This document shows positions 55,864 through 62,863 of a stretch of DNA of 64,000 nt, piece after piece (position 1 is the first letter of the stretch; each line of letters opens with the position of its first letter). The notes beneath the pieces are model-generated. The model made no database searches and had not been told where the DNA came from. It saw only the letters and a program-made list of their open reading frames with translations. The stretch is from JAZBPO01 sp963691775. GTDB lineage: Bacteria; Pseudomonadota; Gammaproteobacteria; Pseudomonadales; Azotimanducaceae. The position numbers and the translations under genes were made by a program. The DNA is taken from the NCBI GenBank assembly GCA_963691775.1, contig OY829369.1, positions 3,162,001-3,226,000 on the forward strand, written 5' to 3'.

Positions 55864-56643
55864 CTACCCATGGATGCTCCGATCAGCCAGGAACCGGTTG
55901 TACCAAGCATCGTTGATCTCATCGGACAGCGGTGCAAAGGCTGGCTCTGGGATGCGCATTGCTCCCATGTTTGGGACTTCAAGGAACTGCAACACAGCTC
56001 GGACCGTCTCTTCGTATGATTCGACGAGATCCTCATAGACGACGATGAATGGCGTGATTCGCCATTCGTTAAGCTGACGATTGATCGCGTCCTCTCGCTC
56101 GCCGCACTCGCGGAGCAGATGCGCGATCGCCAGATAGTCATACTCTTCGATGAGATCGGGAGTGGGTTCAATCTCGACCGCCCCTACGCTCGTGGTCGCT
56201 GACCGGCTTGGGCGATGCCACTCATTGGTTTTGATTGCTCGCCACCAGGAAACCGCAAGGCGAACCCTGTCTCGTCGGGTAAGTAGGCAATGGCTGCAGT
56301 TCGGAAAGAACGCGTCCCAGGCATCCTGGCTACGGCGCACTGCTTGAGGCTCGATAGAAGCCATCAGCCCCAAGAGCTCCTCGTGAAGCGTCTCCACCAT
56401 GCCGTACTTAATTCCAAGCACGCCATTGGGGGTTGTCGCTTTAGCCCAAAGCTCGTCGCGCAAATCACGTGCGGTGGTTGCGCGGTGTTTCCTCATCACC
56501 TCATCGAGCGTGCCCGCGTTCAGCCACTCCCGAGGCCGTCCAACGATGCCGGCGTCCTCTAAGGATTGTGCCAAGAGCGTGCTGCCTACGCGCTGCGTGA
56601 ACCAAAGCACGTAGGACTGCGTGGGCGGTTTGCTCATTTTCAT
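55864..56643 (-). CDS. Stf0-type sulfotransferase
   Basis: A 259-residue PAPS-dependent sulfotransferase. The 5'-phosphosulfate loop is FTQRVGSTLLAQSL, the PB-like strand is CLLTRRDRVRLAVSWWRA, and YEDLVESYEETVRAVLQFLEV is the dimer/PAPS helix of the Stf0 family (typified by mycobacterial trehalose 2-sulfotransferase). Full length for the family. It would sulfate a sugar or other hydroxyl compound. An attC site follows its start side at 56666, so this is the leftmost gene of the array. It is GC-richer than the more AT-rich cassettes to the right. Confidence 0.85.
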   Translation of the reverse strand: MKMSKPPTQSYVLWFTQRVGSTLLAQSLEDAGIVGRPREWLNAGTLDEVMRKHRATTARDLRDELWAKATTPNGVLGIKYGMVETLHEELLGLMASIEPQAVRRSQDAWDAFFPNCSHCLLTRRDRVRLAVSWWRAIKTNEWHRPSRSATTSVGAVEIEPTPDLIEEYDYLAIAHLLRECGEREDAINRQLNEWRITPFIVVYEDLVESYEETVRAVLQFLEVPNMGAMRIPEPAFAPLSDEINDAWYNRFLADRSIHG

Positions 56644-56665
56644 CGCTGTGACTGTGTCTCGTGCC

Positions 56666-56756
56666 GTTTAACGCCAAGGCTGTGCGGGTGTGCCGGCCAC
56701 AGGCCGGCCCGTCTGGGGGAGCGCAGCGACCGGCAGGAGGCTATTCTTGGGCGGCC
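56666..56756 (-). repeat. attC site (degenerate R'')
   Basis: Left core GTTTAAC at 56666-56672 followed by GCCAAGGCTGTGCGGG and a GGCCGGCC-type stem. The right core, expected GTTRRRY, is decayed (about GCTATTC near 56751). Confidence 0.65.
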
Positions 56757-56764
56757 TGTGAAGA

Positions 56765-57133
56765 CTACTCATCTGCGGGCGTCCCTTGGTGGAAGCGCAA
56801 CTGCCAACCGTCTTCACTCAGCACCCACAGCGAAGCTCGGAGGGTTGGCCTACGTATCGCCTCTGCGCCAGGGCCGGAGGCGGACGTATACGTCAACAGG
56901 GCGACGCCCTCTCCAAGTCGTGCGACCTGAAAGTTCATCGCGGTGATCGGGGGATGGTCCGAAAGCGAATCGACATCTGCTAGGACATCCTCTCGCGAGT
57001 ACTTTCGTCCGGATCGACCAAACTCCTCGAACTTCGGGTGTAGGAGCGCGGCAAGGCGAGTGTGGTTTCGACGGGTATCCGGTTGATGCAGTTCCGTTTC
57101 GAGTTTTCGCAGCCGGTCTATGAGTCGGTTCAT
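56765..57133 (-). CDS. DUF4440 (SnoaL-like) protein
   Basis: A 122-residue NTF2-fold protein: LRKLETELHQPDTRRNHTRLAALLHPKFEEFGRSGRKYSREDVLADV, then VALLTYTSAS and SLWVLSEDGWQLRFHQGTP, the DUF4440 pattern. It may bind or isomerise a small ligand; the function is unknown. The ATG touches the attC core directly (GTTAGAC-ATG on the minus strand), so the cassette supplies no ribosome binding site of its own. Confidence 0.8.
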   Translation of the reverse strand: MNRLIDRLRKLETELHQPDTRRNHTRLAALLHPKFEEFGRSGRKYSREDVLADVDSLSDHPPITAMNFQVARLGEGVALLTYTSASGPGAEAIRRPTLRASLWVLSEDGWQLRFHQGTPADE

Positions 57134-57234
57134 GTCTAACAGCCTTCCAACGCCAAGGCGGACCGGCGTTGGCAGCGCGTAGCGATGCCAGCGTCCGGCG
57201 CCCATCGGGCGCGCACTCTAGGCGCTTGTTAGAG
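57134..57234 (-). repeat. attC site
   Basis: Cores GTCTAAC (57134-57140) and GTTAGAG (57228-57234), 101 bases apart in full, enclosing CGCCAAGGCGGACCGGCG and a matching GCGCCTAGAG/TGCGCGC-type stem. Both ends are well preserved. Confidence 0.88.
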
Positions 57235-57240
57235 AGCACT

Positions 57241-57528
57241 TCACACAAGGCTAAGCCACCCTTGTTCAGCGCAATGCTCAGCGACCATTTTGAACTCGCT
57301 ATCAATCCCCATCTCGCGAGGGTGATGATGAAATCCGAGTATCGGTCGAACACCGTCTCTGATCTCGAAGTCCCTCAACCTTCTAATGCCCGGCTGTGTA
57401 AGCGGCCCGCCTTCGCTGAAGTTGTCCGTTTGCTTCCCATTGATCAAATTTTTTGGCTCGGCCGCTATCGAGATCGCATGAAGTGCGATGCGCCGATAGT
57501 TCTTGGGATTGACACCAATCCAGGTCAC
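57241..57528 (-). CDS. Hypothetical cassette protein
   Basis: 95 residues from GTG at 57528; no known family. The frame stays open further upstream (LPPLAAQKAPERSPV) to about 57600 without an ATG, so the true start could be CTG or GTG. The sequence FHHHPREMGIDSEFK carries a His triplet. The stop lies 7 bases before an attC core, as expected for a cassette gene. Little can be said of function. Confidence 0.5.
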   Translation of the reverse strand: MTWIGVNPKNYRRIALHAISIAAEPKNLINGKQTDNFSEGGPLTQPGIRRLRDFEIRDGVRPILGFHHHPREMGIDSEFKMVAEHCAEQGWLSLV

Positions 57529-57618
57529 CGGCGAACGTTCCGGTGCTTTTTGCGCCGCCAGCGGGGGCAGCCGAAACAGAGCGAAGCGACATGTGGGCTG
57601 TCCCTATGGCGGGACTTG

Positions 57619-58047
57619 TCAAACGGCGCCTGCTCTATATCTGCTTGAAAGTGTGCCGATAATTGCACAGCAAATACCACAAAAAGCGCCAACACCACCG
57701 TAATATAGGCCGGCCTGACTTTCATTGATAGCGCCTGACACAAGGGAAATCGTTATTCCAGTATAGGCAAGTGCGACGCCAGCTATGGCACCAGAAAATC
57801 CTAAATTTACGCCTCGGTAAGCGCGAGCATAGATACTTGTTTCGCTGGTATCTATCCCTAATTGGTTGGCATTTATTTCAAAGGACGCGGCCAGCGCTTT
57901 TTTTGATTCCAAGGAGCATTTGCCTTCATTCTCAATCCTTTGAATAGTGCGAAGGCTAAGCCCTGACACTGAGGCGAGCTGCTCTTGCGACCAAGAGTGG
58001 TTTTTTCGAAGCTTTTTGATTAACCCTTTGTCGATCATATATTCCAT
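57619..58047 (-). CDS. HTH (Xre) protein with two C-terminal membrane helices
   Basis: A 142-residue protein: N-terminal Xre helix-turn-helix (LRKNHSWSQEQLASVSGLSLRTIQRIENEGKCSLESKKALAASF, residues ~10-53) then a linker and two membrane segments (GVNLGFSGAIAGVALAYTGITISLV; AGLYYGGVGAFCGICCAIIGTL). This would tether a DNA-binding domain to the membrane. ATG at 58047 follows GGGAG at 8 bases. No attC was found between it and the neighbouring cassette gene, so the two may share one cassette. Confidence 0.75.
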   Translation of the reverse strand: MEYMIDKGLIKKLRKNHSWSQEQLASVSGLSLRTIQRIENEGKCSLESKKALAASFEINANQLGIDTSETSIYARAYRGVNLGFSGAIAGVALAYTGITISLVSGAINESQAGLYYGGVGAFCGICCAIIGTLSSRYRAGAV

Positions 58048-58292
58048 TCCCAAATCTCCCTGGATAATTGGTGATAGCCAATTGTCAATGAGAACTTATG
58101 ATTTCAGCCACGACAGCAATGCGTCAAAGTTGCGACAGTCAGCCGCCAAGCCGTCTAGCAACGTCGCGGTAAGCGGCTGACCGCGGGCGGCGGTTTTTTG
58201 CGAAAGCAAAAGAACTGACGCTTGGGGAGGTCCGCGTCATCGCCTTGCCAGGCGGAATCGATCGAATCCTATGGTCCATAGCCCAACCCAAT
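58048..58292. other. Cassette region with a broken-looking minus-strand frame
   Basis: On the minus strand a frame without ATG runs down to a TAA near 58095 and would encode TLLDGLAADCRNFDALLSWLKS at its end, a pattern like the C-terminus of a small conserved protein. It opens after a TGA near 58235, so it looks like a remnant. A palindrome AATTGG-TGATAG-CCAATT is at about 58065-58085. Confidence 0.35.
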
Positions 58293-58640
58293 CTAGCCTT
58301 CGACAAAGCCTCCCAGACCGAATATCGGAAGGTACATCAACAGGATCGCAGCGGGAATCGCCAGCGCCGTCAGTGCGATACAGATCACCTGAATTCGAAC
58401 GCTATGAGGCACGTTCATCCAGTAGAGCAAATACGCGATGGTGTGGATGAGCGGTATCAGTAGAAAGGCTTCGGGGAATCTGATGACCATTTCGGTCACA
58501 TAGGGGATTGCTTGCTCACCGAAACCCCCAAGCACGTCGGCAAACTGCGGAACTACTGCCGCTGGTATATAGCTGAGCTGCCAGCTTAGATAGAGCATCG
58601 CAGTAGCGCCCAAGCGCTCAAACTTCGTTGGTCGCTTCAT
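58293..58640 (-). CDS. Membrane protein of unknown function (cassette)
   Basis: 115 residues with three hydrophobic helices (LGATAMLYLSWQLSYIPAAVV; FPEAFLLIPLIHTIAYLLYWM; IQVICIALTALAIPAAILLMYL). ATG at 58640 (MKRPTKFERLG) suits a helix start; 58694 would run into the attC region. No family recognised. Confidence 0.6.
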   Translation of the reverse strand: MKRPTKFERLGATAMLYLSWQLSYIPAAVVPQFADVLGGFGEQAIPYVTEMVIRFPEAFLLIPLIHTIAYLLYWMNVPHSVRIQVICIALTALAIPAAILLMYLPIFGLGGFVEG

Positions 58641-58688
58641 AGAAGAAGATGTAGATCTATCGCCTAGCAGAGATGACATTTGAGTGAC

Positions 58689-58757
58689 GCTCAACGCACA
58701 ATTAACGTGCGGCGCGAAGCGCTGTCACAGCGCCACGTGTTAAATTTTTCGTTAGGC
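58689..58757 (-). repeat. attC site (69 bp)
   Basis: Perfect cores GCTCAAC (58689-58695) and GTTAGGC (58751-58757). The interior AATTAACGTGCGGCGC...GCGCCACGTGTTAAATT forms the expected imperfect hairpin. The right-hand core contains the TAA stop of the next gene. Confidence 0.92.
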
Positions 58758-59246
58758 ATTTTTGCTTTTCCAACTCATATAATAATAAATTCCAGCTCCA
58801 ATCAATCCTGAATATAAGCAAAGATTATGGAGAGCAGAAGCGGTAATTATTCCTTGAAATAAATTTTGCAAGGTCAGCGGATAAAACGGCTGAACGTCAG
58901 CATGCATGATGCTATCGAGTAGCACGTGACTGTAACTACCTATAAATGCGCTTGTAAGCACTACGGCCCACGGAATGCTAGTTCGGTATGATGCTGTAAT
59001 TCTCAATATCCAAAGCCCCAGCTGAGAAAGGTACTTGCCTGTCACCGCTGAAATAATTGCTAGCAAAGTCGCTCCGATGTATGTGTGGGAAAATCCGTGA
59101 AGGTGCCCTTCGCCGGTAATGAGGACGATTAACGGTTGTATATCCATCACGATCTGCGTCCACCCGAAAACCATTAGACTGAAACCACCCTGCATCAGTC
59201 CCTTTACTAGAATCCCCGGTCCCATGTGAAATGGAGTGAACGGCAC
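58752..59246 (-). CDS. Membrane protein, DUF4184/YdjM-like (cassette)
   Basis: A 164-residue membrane protein: MPFTPFHMGPG with His, GHLHGFSHTYIGATLLAII, then AFIGSYSHVLLDSIMHADVQPF, matching the HxxxGP and HxxxD-type motifs of membrane-bound metal-dependent hydrolase-like proteins. About four helices. The stop TAA (58752-58754) is inside the attC R'' core GCCTAAC. It parallels the chromosomal relative at 53.4 kb only loosely. Confidence 0.75.
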   Translation of the reverse strand: MPFTPFHMGPGILVKGLMQGGFSLMVFGWTQIVMDIQPLIVLITGEGHLHGFSHTYIGATLLAIISAVTGKYLSQLGLWILRITASYRTSIPWAVVLTSAFIGSYSHVLLDSIMHADVQPFYPLTLQNLFQGIITASALHNLCLYSGLIGAGIYYYMSWKSKNA

Positions 59247-59261
59247 AGTGTCTCCTTAAAT

Positions 59262-59297
59262 GCCCGACGCAAAGTCTGACCGGAGCCGCTTGTTAGC
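59262..59297 (-). repeat. Shortened attC-like site
   Basis: Left core GCCCGAC (59262-59268) and right core GTTAGCT (59291-59297) only 36 bases overall, with CGCAAAGTCTGACCGGAGCC between. The right core carries the TAA of brnA. It is shorter than known functional attC sites, so likely a deletion derivative. Confidence 0.6.
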
Positions 59298-59547
59298 TGG
59301 CATCCTGAAGTTCTTCGCGGATGACACGGCGCAGCGTGGACTCAAGCGACTCGCGCTCAGATTCCATATGGCTCCGCAACGCTGCGTTGATCTCAGACTG
59401 GTAGTTGCCGCCACCGGCCTCCTGCACGTGAACCTTGAACCACTCGAGAATGTCGTCGTCGCGCCTGATGGTGATGCGGGTCTTGCCAGGCTGGCTAGAC
59501 AGCACCGGACCACGCGTGGCGTCAGAGAAATCGTACTCGTCGCGCAT
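59293..59547 (-). CDS. brnA: BrnA family antitoxin
   Basis: An 84-residue antitoxin: C-terminal ribbon-helix-helix-like region PGKTRITIRRDDDILEWFKVHVQEAGGGNYQSEINAALRSHME with a hinge after DATRGP. It would repress the operon and neutralise BrnT. The ATG at 59547 comes one base after the brnT stop (TGA-C-ATG), so expression is coupled. Order toxin-then-antitoxin is the normal brnTA order. Its stop lies in the attC core. Confidence 0.85.
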   Translation of the reverse strand: MRDEYDFSDATRGPVLSSQPGKTRITIRRDDDILEWFKVHVQEAGGGNYQSEINAALRSHMESERESLESTLRRVIREELQDAS

Positions 59548-59548
59548 G

Positions 59549-59833
59549 TCAGTTATCACCGTAGAGGCGACGCTCAGCTCGGCTGGCTCTGCGTGAGGAG
59601 ATCACCCGGACTGCGTCCGTGCGATAGCTGAACACTGTAACCAGCACTAGATCCTGCGCGTCCATGCCCAAGGAGACGAAACGCTCTTCGCCCTGTGCGT
59701 CTGAATCAGATCGAGTGAGCGCTGCCTCGTCCTCGAACGCGGTTACGGCATCCGCAAAGTCGACTCCGTGCTTCAGGAGGTTCGACGCCGCAGTGACGGC
59801 ACCTGAAGGGCGGAGGAACGACGTCAACTTCAT
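59549..59833 (-). CDS. brnT: BrnT family toxin with an attC-derived N-terminus
   Basis: A 94-residue RelE-fold ribonuclease: LLKHGVDFADAVTAFEDEAAL, EERFVSLGMDAQDLVLVTVF, VISSRRASRAERRLY are BrnT motifs. The usual N-terminal strand FEWDxxK is missing; instead it starts MKLTSFLRPSGAV. That segment (59795-59833) matches 32 of 39 bases of the attC-like site at 60370-60408. The ATG sits directly after the R'' core GCCTAAC. So the coding frame seems to begin inside a partial attC, which may reduce or change activity. Recombination with the thioredoxin cassette is the likely cause. Confidence 0.8.
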   Translation of the reverse strand: MKLTSFLRPSGAVTAASNLLKHGVDFADAVTAFEDEAALTRSDSDAQGEERFVSLGMDAQDLVLVTVFSYRTDAVRVISSRRASRAERRLYGDN

Positions 59834-59834
59834 G

Positions 59835-60281
59835 TTAGGCGGCGCCTCCCGGGTCCTCAATACCGTGCTTGGCAAGAGTGAAACGGATGCTGTGTTCAAG
59901 TTTTCCACCTACAAACATCTCAACCGGTTCACCATCAATATACAGAAACACAGTAGGTATGGACTGAACTCCATGCTCTTCCTTCGCTCGCTTGTTGGTA
60001 TCAGAGTTTATCTTTGCAAGAAGGAACGCGCCGTTGTATTCCTTTGCCATCTCGGCGAGGAGGGGCGTTAGGTATCGGCAAGGTGGACACCAGTCTGCGT
60101 AGAAGTCGACAAGGACAGGCGTCGCTTTGCTAGTTTCGATCACTAAGCTATCAAACTGCTGCTCTGATATTTCTCTCTCGTACTCACTACCGATTGTTTC
60201 GATCTTGGGTGGCGGAGTCTTTTTCGAAAGAATGATGATCAGGGCCACGAGGCCAAGGGTAACTATGATGAGGATATGCAT
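59835..60281 (-). CDS. Membrane-anchored thioredoxin-like protein (cassette)
   Basis: A 148-residue protein: N-terminal membrane anchor (ILIIVTLGLVALIIIL), short Pro-rich linker, then a thioredoxin domain with active site DFYADWCPPCRYLTP (Cys65, Cys68), cis-Pro in SIPTVFLYIDG. Full-length for thioredoxin. The domain probably faces the periplasm and reduces or oxidises disulfides there. Its stop TAA (59835-59837) falls in the core GCCTAAC. Start ATG is 9 bases from the next attC core, so the cassette leader is minimal. Confidence 0.86.
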   Translation of the reverse strand: MHILIIVTLGLVALIIILSKKTPPPKIETIGSEYEREISEQQFDSLVIETSKATPVLVDFYADWCPPCRYLTPLLAEMAKEYNGAFLLAKINSDTNKRAKEEHGVQSIPTVFLYIDGEPVEMFVGGKLEHSIRFTLAKHGIEDPGGAA

Positions 60282-60289
60282 GGCTAGGC

Positions 60290-60413
60290 GCCTAACACCA
60301 AGTTAAGCGGCAAAGCGTAGAGAACTTGTTTGTGGTTCCACGGTTTAATCACCGTTGAATTGTCCGAGAGACGGAGCCCGAAGGGCGGAGGAGCGATTTC
60401 AACTTCACATCAT
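60290..60413 (-). repeat. attC site (about 124 bp, degenerate R'')
   Basis: Left core GCCTAAC (60290-60296), then ACCAAGTTAAGCGGCAAAGCG and inverted-repeat arms including GTGGTTCCACGG...CCGTTGAATTGTCC; the right part CGATTTCAACTTCAC is close to the brnT start. The right core is decayed (about ATCATAC). Confidence 0.7.
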
Positions 60414-60706
60414 ACGCCCCCGCTGAACATGATCACCAGCGTAATTACAAACACGGGGCTTAGCCATAATACGGGCGATGCATACCACGGAACTGGCCCC
60501 TTCGCATCTAAGTGTAGAATCTTGATCCCAACAAACCAAAAAACGAAGCAGATCACTCCGACGGAAATGTAAAACGCGAATTCTATGGCTGCTCTTTTAA
60601 CCGGCTCTCCGCCAAAAAAATACGCGGACAAGAACTCAAGCAACACGTTCATTAAAATAAATAAAGCGGTGGATAGCAGCAGTATCTTATTATTTTTTGC
60701 TGTCAT
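60410..60706 (-). CDS. Membrane protein of unknown function (cassette)
   Basis: 98 residues with three hydrophobic helices (KILLLSTALFILMNVLLEFLSAYFF; IEFAFYISVGVICFVFWFVGIKIL; VLWLSPVFVITLVIMFSGGV). AT-rich. ATG at 60706 (MTAKNNKIL) was chosen; the in-frame extension to 60814 is translated attC sequence. No family recognised. Confidence 0.65.
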   Translation of the reverse strand: MTAKNNKILLLSTALFILMNVLLEFLSAYFFGGEPVKRAAIEFAFYISVGVICFVFWFVGIKILHLDAKGPVPWYASPVLWLSPVFVITLVIMFSGGV

Positions 60707-60723
60707 GATCGCACCATGCTGTA

Positions 60724-60836
60724 GGGCGTAGAAAATCTTGTTGAGCGGCAAAGCGTCGAGGACCCAAATGTGTTTCACATTTGGGCCGCAGATGCTTTGT
60801 CCGAGAGAGCGCAAGCGACCGACTTCAACAACATGA
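60724..60836 (-). repeat. attC-like site related to that at 60290
   Basis: Shares GAGCGGCAAAGCGTCG with the neighbouring site and contains a hairpin CCCAAATGTG-TTT-CACATTTGGG. Core ends are decayed, so recombination may be impaired. Confidence 0.6.
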
Positions 60837-60841
60837 TATTT

Positions 60842-61557
60842 TTAATAGTCCATTGGGGTGATGGATGAAACTGAGGTGGGAACGACTATGTACTCGTAAG
60901 GAAGATAGATAGCGACATCAACCGATCCAACGGCAGCCCATTTGATTGGGCGATCGATGCCGGTGAGTACCACTCGGTAGTCATCACCTAGTGCGTTCGT
61001 TACAGTCTTCACGTCTTCAGCCATCATCATTATTGCTTGTTTTCTGTACTGGTGAGGGTTGACGATGCTTACTTGAATGTTGCCATCAGTCTCCACTAAC
61101 GTTCTGCCTTCCATTTCTAGTTCAGAAACAAACTTTTTCAGGGCCAGAACAAGTTGTTCTCCATCTTTATCTTGCTCTGTGATTGCGGCTTTGACTCTAA
61201 AATACGCTTCGCTTGTATCTGGTCGACGTCCGTTATTGAGATCAATTTGGTAGTTGGACGCGGTTAGAGGTAACACGAAATCATTGGGTGTGACGGAGCT
61301 TAGTTCTATTGCTGGATTGTCTTCGGCTGCTGTAGTTGCTGCCAGCATTGTTTCGTGAATCTCACGTCTTCGATCTTCTTCGTCCCTAGAGTCATTTGAA
61401 ACTAGTACGCGCAGTAACAGGTGGTCAGCTTTTTTAGGATTCGTTGCGCAGGTGGGGCATTGTCAATGTAGGAACCAGTAACTACAACTTCTTCTAATAT
61501 CTCTGCGATGAGAGTGCTAGGTATAATTAGGAGCAAGCAGGCAAGCAGTTTATACAT
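60842..61557 (-). CDS. Secreted cassette protein requiring -1 frameshift (238 residues)
   Basis: A 43-codon zero-frame start (signal peptide MYKLLACLLLIIPSTLIA, then EILEEVVVTGSYIDNAPP) reaches CTA AAA AAG and then stops at a TAG (61402-61404). A -1 shift on A AAA AAG continues as A-D-H-L-L-L-R-V-L in frame with the long downstream frame to 60842. The combined product has 238 residues; the downstream part has no credible start (first ATG 61348). ATG 61557 has AAGGA at 5 bases. EEVVVTGS resembles the N-termini of exported gammaproteobacterial proteins. Either programmed frameshifting or a one-base loss in an A-run explains this. Function unknown. Confidence 0.75.
61429..61435 (-). promoter_or_regulatory. 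dnaX-type -1 frameshift heptamer A AAA AAG
   Basis: The minus-strand sequence CCTAAAAAAGCTG has zero-frame codons CTA AAA AAG, the exact slippery configuration used by E. coli dnaX. No convincing internal Shine-Dalgarno or strong downstream hairpin is visible, so stimulation is uncertain. Confidence 0.6.
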
Positions 61558-61597
61558 GGTTTTCCTTATCTGGTGGGTAGCAAGTGCTAAGTGAGAA

Positions 61598-61684
61598 ACA
61601 TAACGCCAAGCCTGTGCGGGCGCGCCGCCCGCAGGGCGGTGTGTCCGAGGGCGCACAGCGACCGGCACGAGGCACTTGTTAGGC
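61598..61684 (-). repeat. attC site (87 bp)
   Basis: Left core ACATAAC (one mismatch to consensus; 61598-61604), right core GTTAGGC (61678-61684), with CGCCAAGCCTGTGCGGGC and GCCCGCAGGGCGGTGTG arms folding into the usual hairpin. Confidence 0.88.
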
Positions 61685-61822
61685 ATCGGCCTCGAAGCTC
61701 GCGTCGTGGGCGGACAAGACGCAGTCCCGAATGGTGCGCCACAAACGCCGATCCGCGATTTCTGGATCGAGGCCTTCTGCTCGAAAGATCCCGTCGACAA
61801 CCTCCGCGAGGTCTTGAGGCAT
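61679..61822 (-). CDS. Small cassette open frame, possibly an incomplete gene
   Basis: 47 codons from ATG 61822 to TAA at 61679-61681, the stop lying in the attC core GCCTAAC. It encodes PQDLAEVVDGIFRAEGLDPEIADRRLWRTIRDCVLSAHD, an alpha-helical, plausible protein. The same frame is open upstream for 25 codons (QKLCIQYGFCDIRKRYDALIPS) but has no ATG. A good ribosome site and ATG (AAGGAAGCGATATG) exist one frame off, so a frameshift or lost start is suspected. Confidence 0.45.
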   Translation of the reverse strand: MPQDLAEVVDGIFRAEGLDPEIADRRLWRTIRDCVLSAHDASFEADA

Positions 61823-61950
61823 TGACGGGATGAGCGCGTCATATCGCTTCCTTATGTCACAGAAGCCGTACTGAATGCAGAGTTTCTGTCGGAGACTTTA
61901 TGCATGTGCCCTATTTACGAAGACTTCCATGGACTCCAAGCGGGTGAGAT

Positions 61951-62050
61951 GCGTGACGCCTGGTTCAGCGGCATTCGCCTGCGTAGCTTGGTCCTGGCGT
62001 GGCTAGATTCTGCTTCGAATACAAACGTCCGCTGCAACGCTTTGTTGGGC
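61951..62050 (-). repeat. attC site (100 bp, left core mutated)
   Basis: Left core GCGTGAC (61951-61957), right core GTTGGGC (62044-62050), with CGCCTGGTTCAGCGGCATTCG and CGTCCGCTGCAACGC arms. Confidence 0.75.
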
Positions 62051-62062
62051 ATGTGAATGCAC

Positions 62063-62470
62063 TCACACACTGTCATTCTGTGTCGCACTCTGTTTGCGGC
62101 TGACTTCGTAGTAATCCGCCCACTTTGCAGCTCCGTACATACGCCATACCGATGTGGTGATGTGCAAATTCGTTTGAAGCAGATCAACAAGGCTACAGCC
62201 GGTGCAAAGTTCAAGCTCGAACGGCCCAAGAGCATACAGCGCGGCATTCACCGAGTCGTAGATCAATCTCCATTCGGCTTCCGTAAGCGAAAGCTCGTTC
62301 GCGTCTGATACGCGTAACCGTTCAGTCTTCTTGTATATGGGTTGTACTGTCCTATCGTCGTGGCCCGATAGCGTTGCTATGTCCGATGCAGACCCACCGC
62401 CGTACTCGGCCAAGCAAGCTGAGATTACGTGAACATCTGTTGCGCTCAGTTCGATCGTTATTCGTCGCAT
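62063..62470 (-). CDS. Hypothetical cassette protein
   Basis: 135 residues with no known domain; mixed alpha-beta pattern (RRITIELSATDVHVISACLAEYG; AEWRLIYDSVNAALYALGPFELELCTGCSLVDLL). ATG at 62470 chosen over 62482. Its stop lies 12 bases from the attC at 61951-62050. No function can be given. Confidence 0.6.
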   Translation of the reverse strand: MRRITIELSATDVHVISACLAEYGGGSASDIATLSGHDDRTVQPIYKKTERLRVSDANELSLTEAEWRLIYDSVNAALYALGPFELELCTGCSLVDLLQTNLHITTSVWRMYGAAKWADYYEVSRKQSATQNDSV

Positions 62471-62483
62471 TGCCCAGCTCAAT

Positions 62484-62516
62484 GCCTAACGCTTCAAGAA
62501 GAGGCGCGCGTTAGCG
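62484..62516 (-). repeat. Shortened attC-like site overlapping a gene end
   Basis: Left core GCCTAAC (62484-62490), possible right core GTTAGCG (62510-62516), and a hairpin AAGAAG-AGGCGCGCGTTAGCGCG-CCTTCTT that extends to 62528. The overlapping gene reads through it as its last residues. Confidence 0.6.
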
Positions 62517-62853
62517 CGTCCTTCTTGCTTAACTTGCTAGAGTGACGCCACACGATGACCGCTAATGAAATCGTCACGACGATCAGCGCTGAAATCGTGA
62601 CAATTATCCATCTGTAAAGTTGGAGAACGGTCACCTCACCGTTGTACTTTAGCGAATTTGCATAGTGCGCCATTGCTATGTAACGAGTTAAGACCTCTTC
62701 TTGTGATTTATTCGCGTAGTCTGCGCGATCTAGTTTAGGGATTTCAACGCCGGCGCCCACGAATAGGTAGGTCGAATCCGTCGCATCTTGGAGGATATAT
62801 CCACAGAAGACTATTATGACCGCGCCAAATATAGCTGAGATAGCTTTAGTCAT
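62494..62853 (-). CDS. Two-helix membrane protein (cassette)
   Basis: 119 residues: N-terminal helix (AISAIFGAVIIVFCGYIL), a charged extracytoplasmic middle, then a second helix (IIVTISALIVVTISLAVIVW) and a basic tail. No family known. Its last residues (KKDALTRASS) are encoded by the attC hairpin, and stop TGA (62494) lies inside it. Confidence 0.65.
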   Translation of the reverse strand: MTKAISAIFGAVIIVFCGYILQDATDSTYLFVGAGVEIPKLDRADYANKSQEEVLTRYIAMAHYANSLKYNGEVTVLQLYRWIIVTISALIVVTISLAVIVWRHSSKLSKKDALTRASS

Positions 62854-62863
62854 ATGCCCGTCA

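Noticed and set aside
57529..57618. Possible attC between the 57241 and 57619 genes
   Set aside because: Only GTCAAAC-like bases resemble a core; no paired core or inverted repeat was found.
60707..60814. N-terminal extension of the 60410-60706 membrane protein
   Set aside because: The added residues are translated attC sequence, and no ribosome site precedes them.
61558..61842. Long minus-strand frame running into the frameshift gene from 61842
   Set aside because: It crosses a well-formed attC site; the signal peptide and ribosome site point to 61557.
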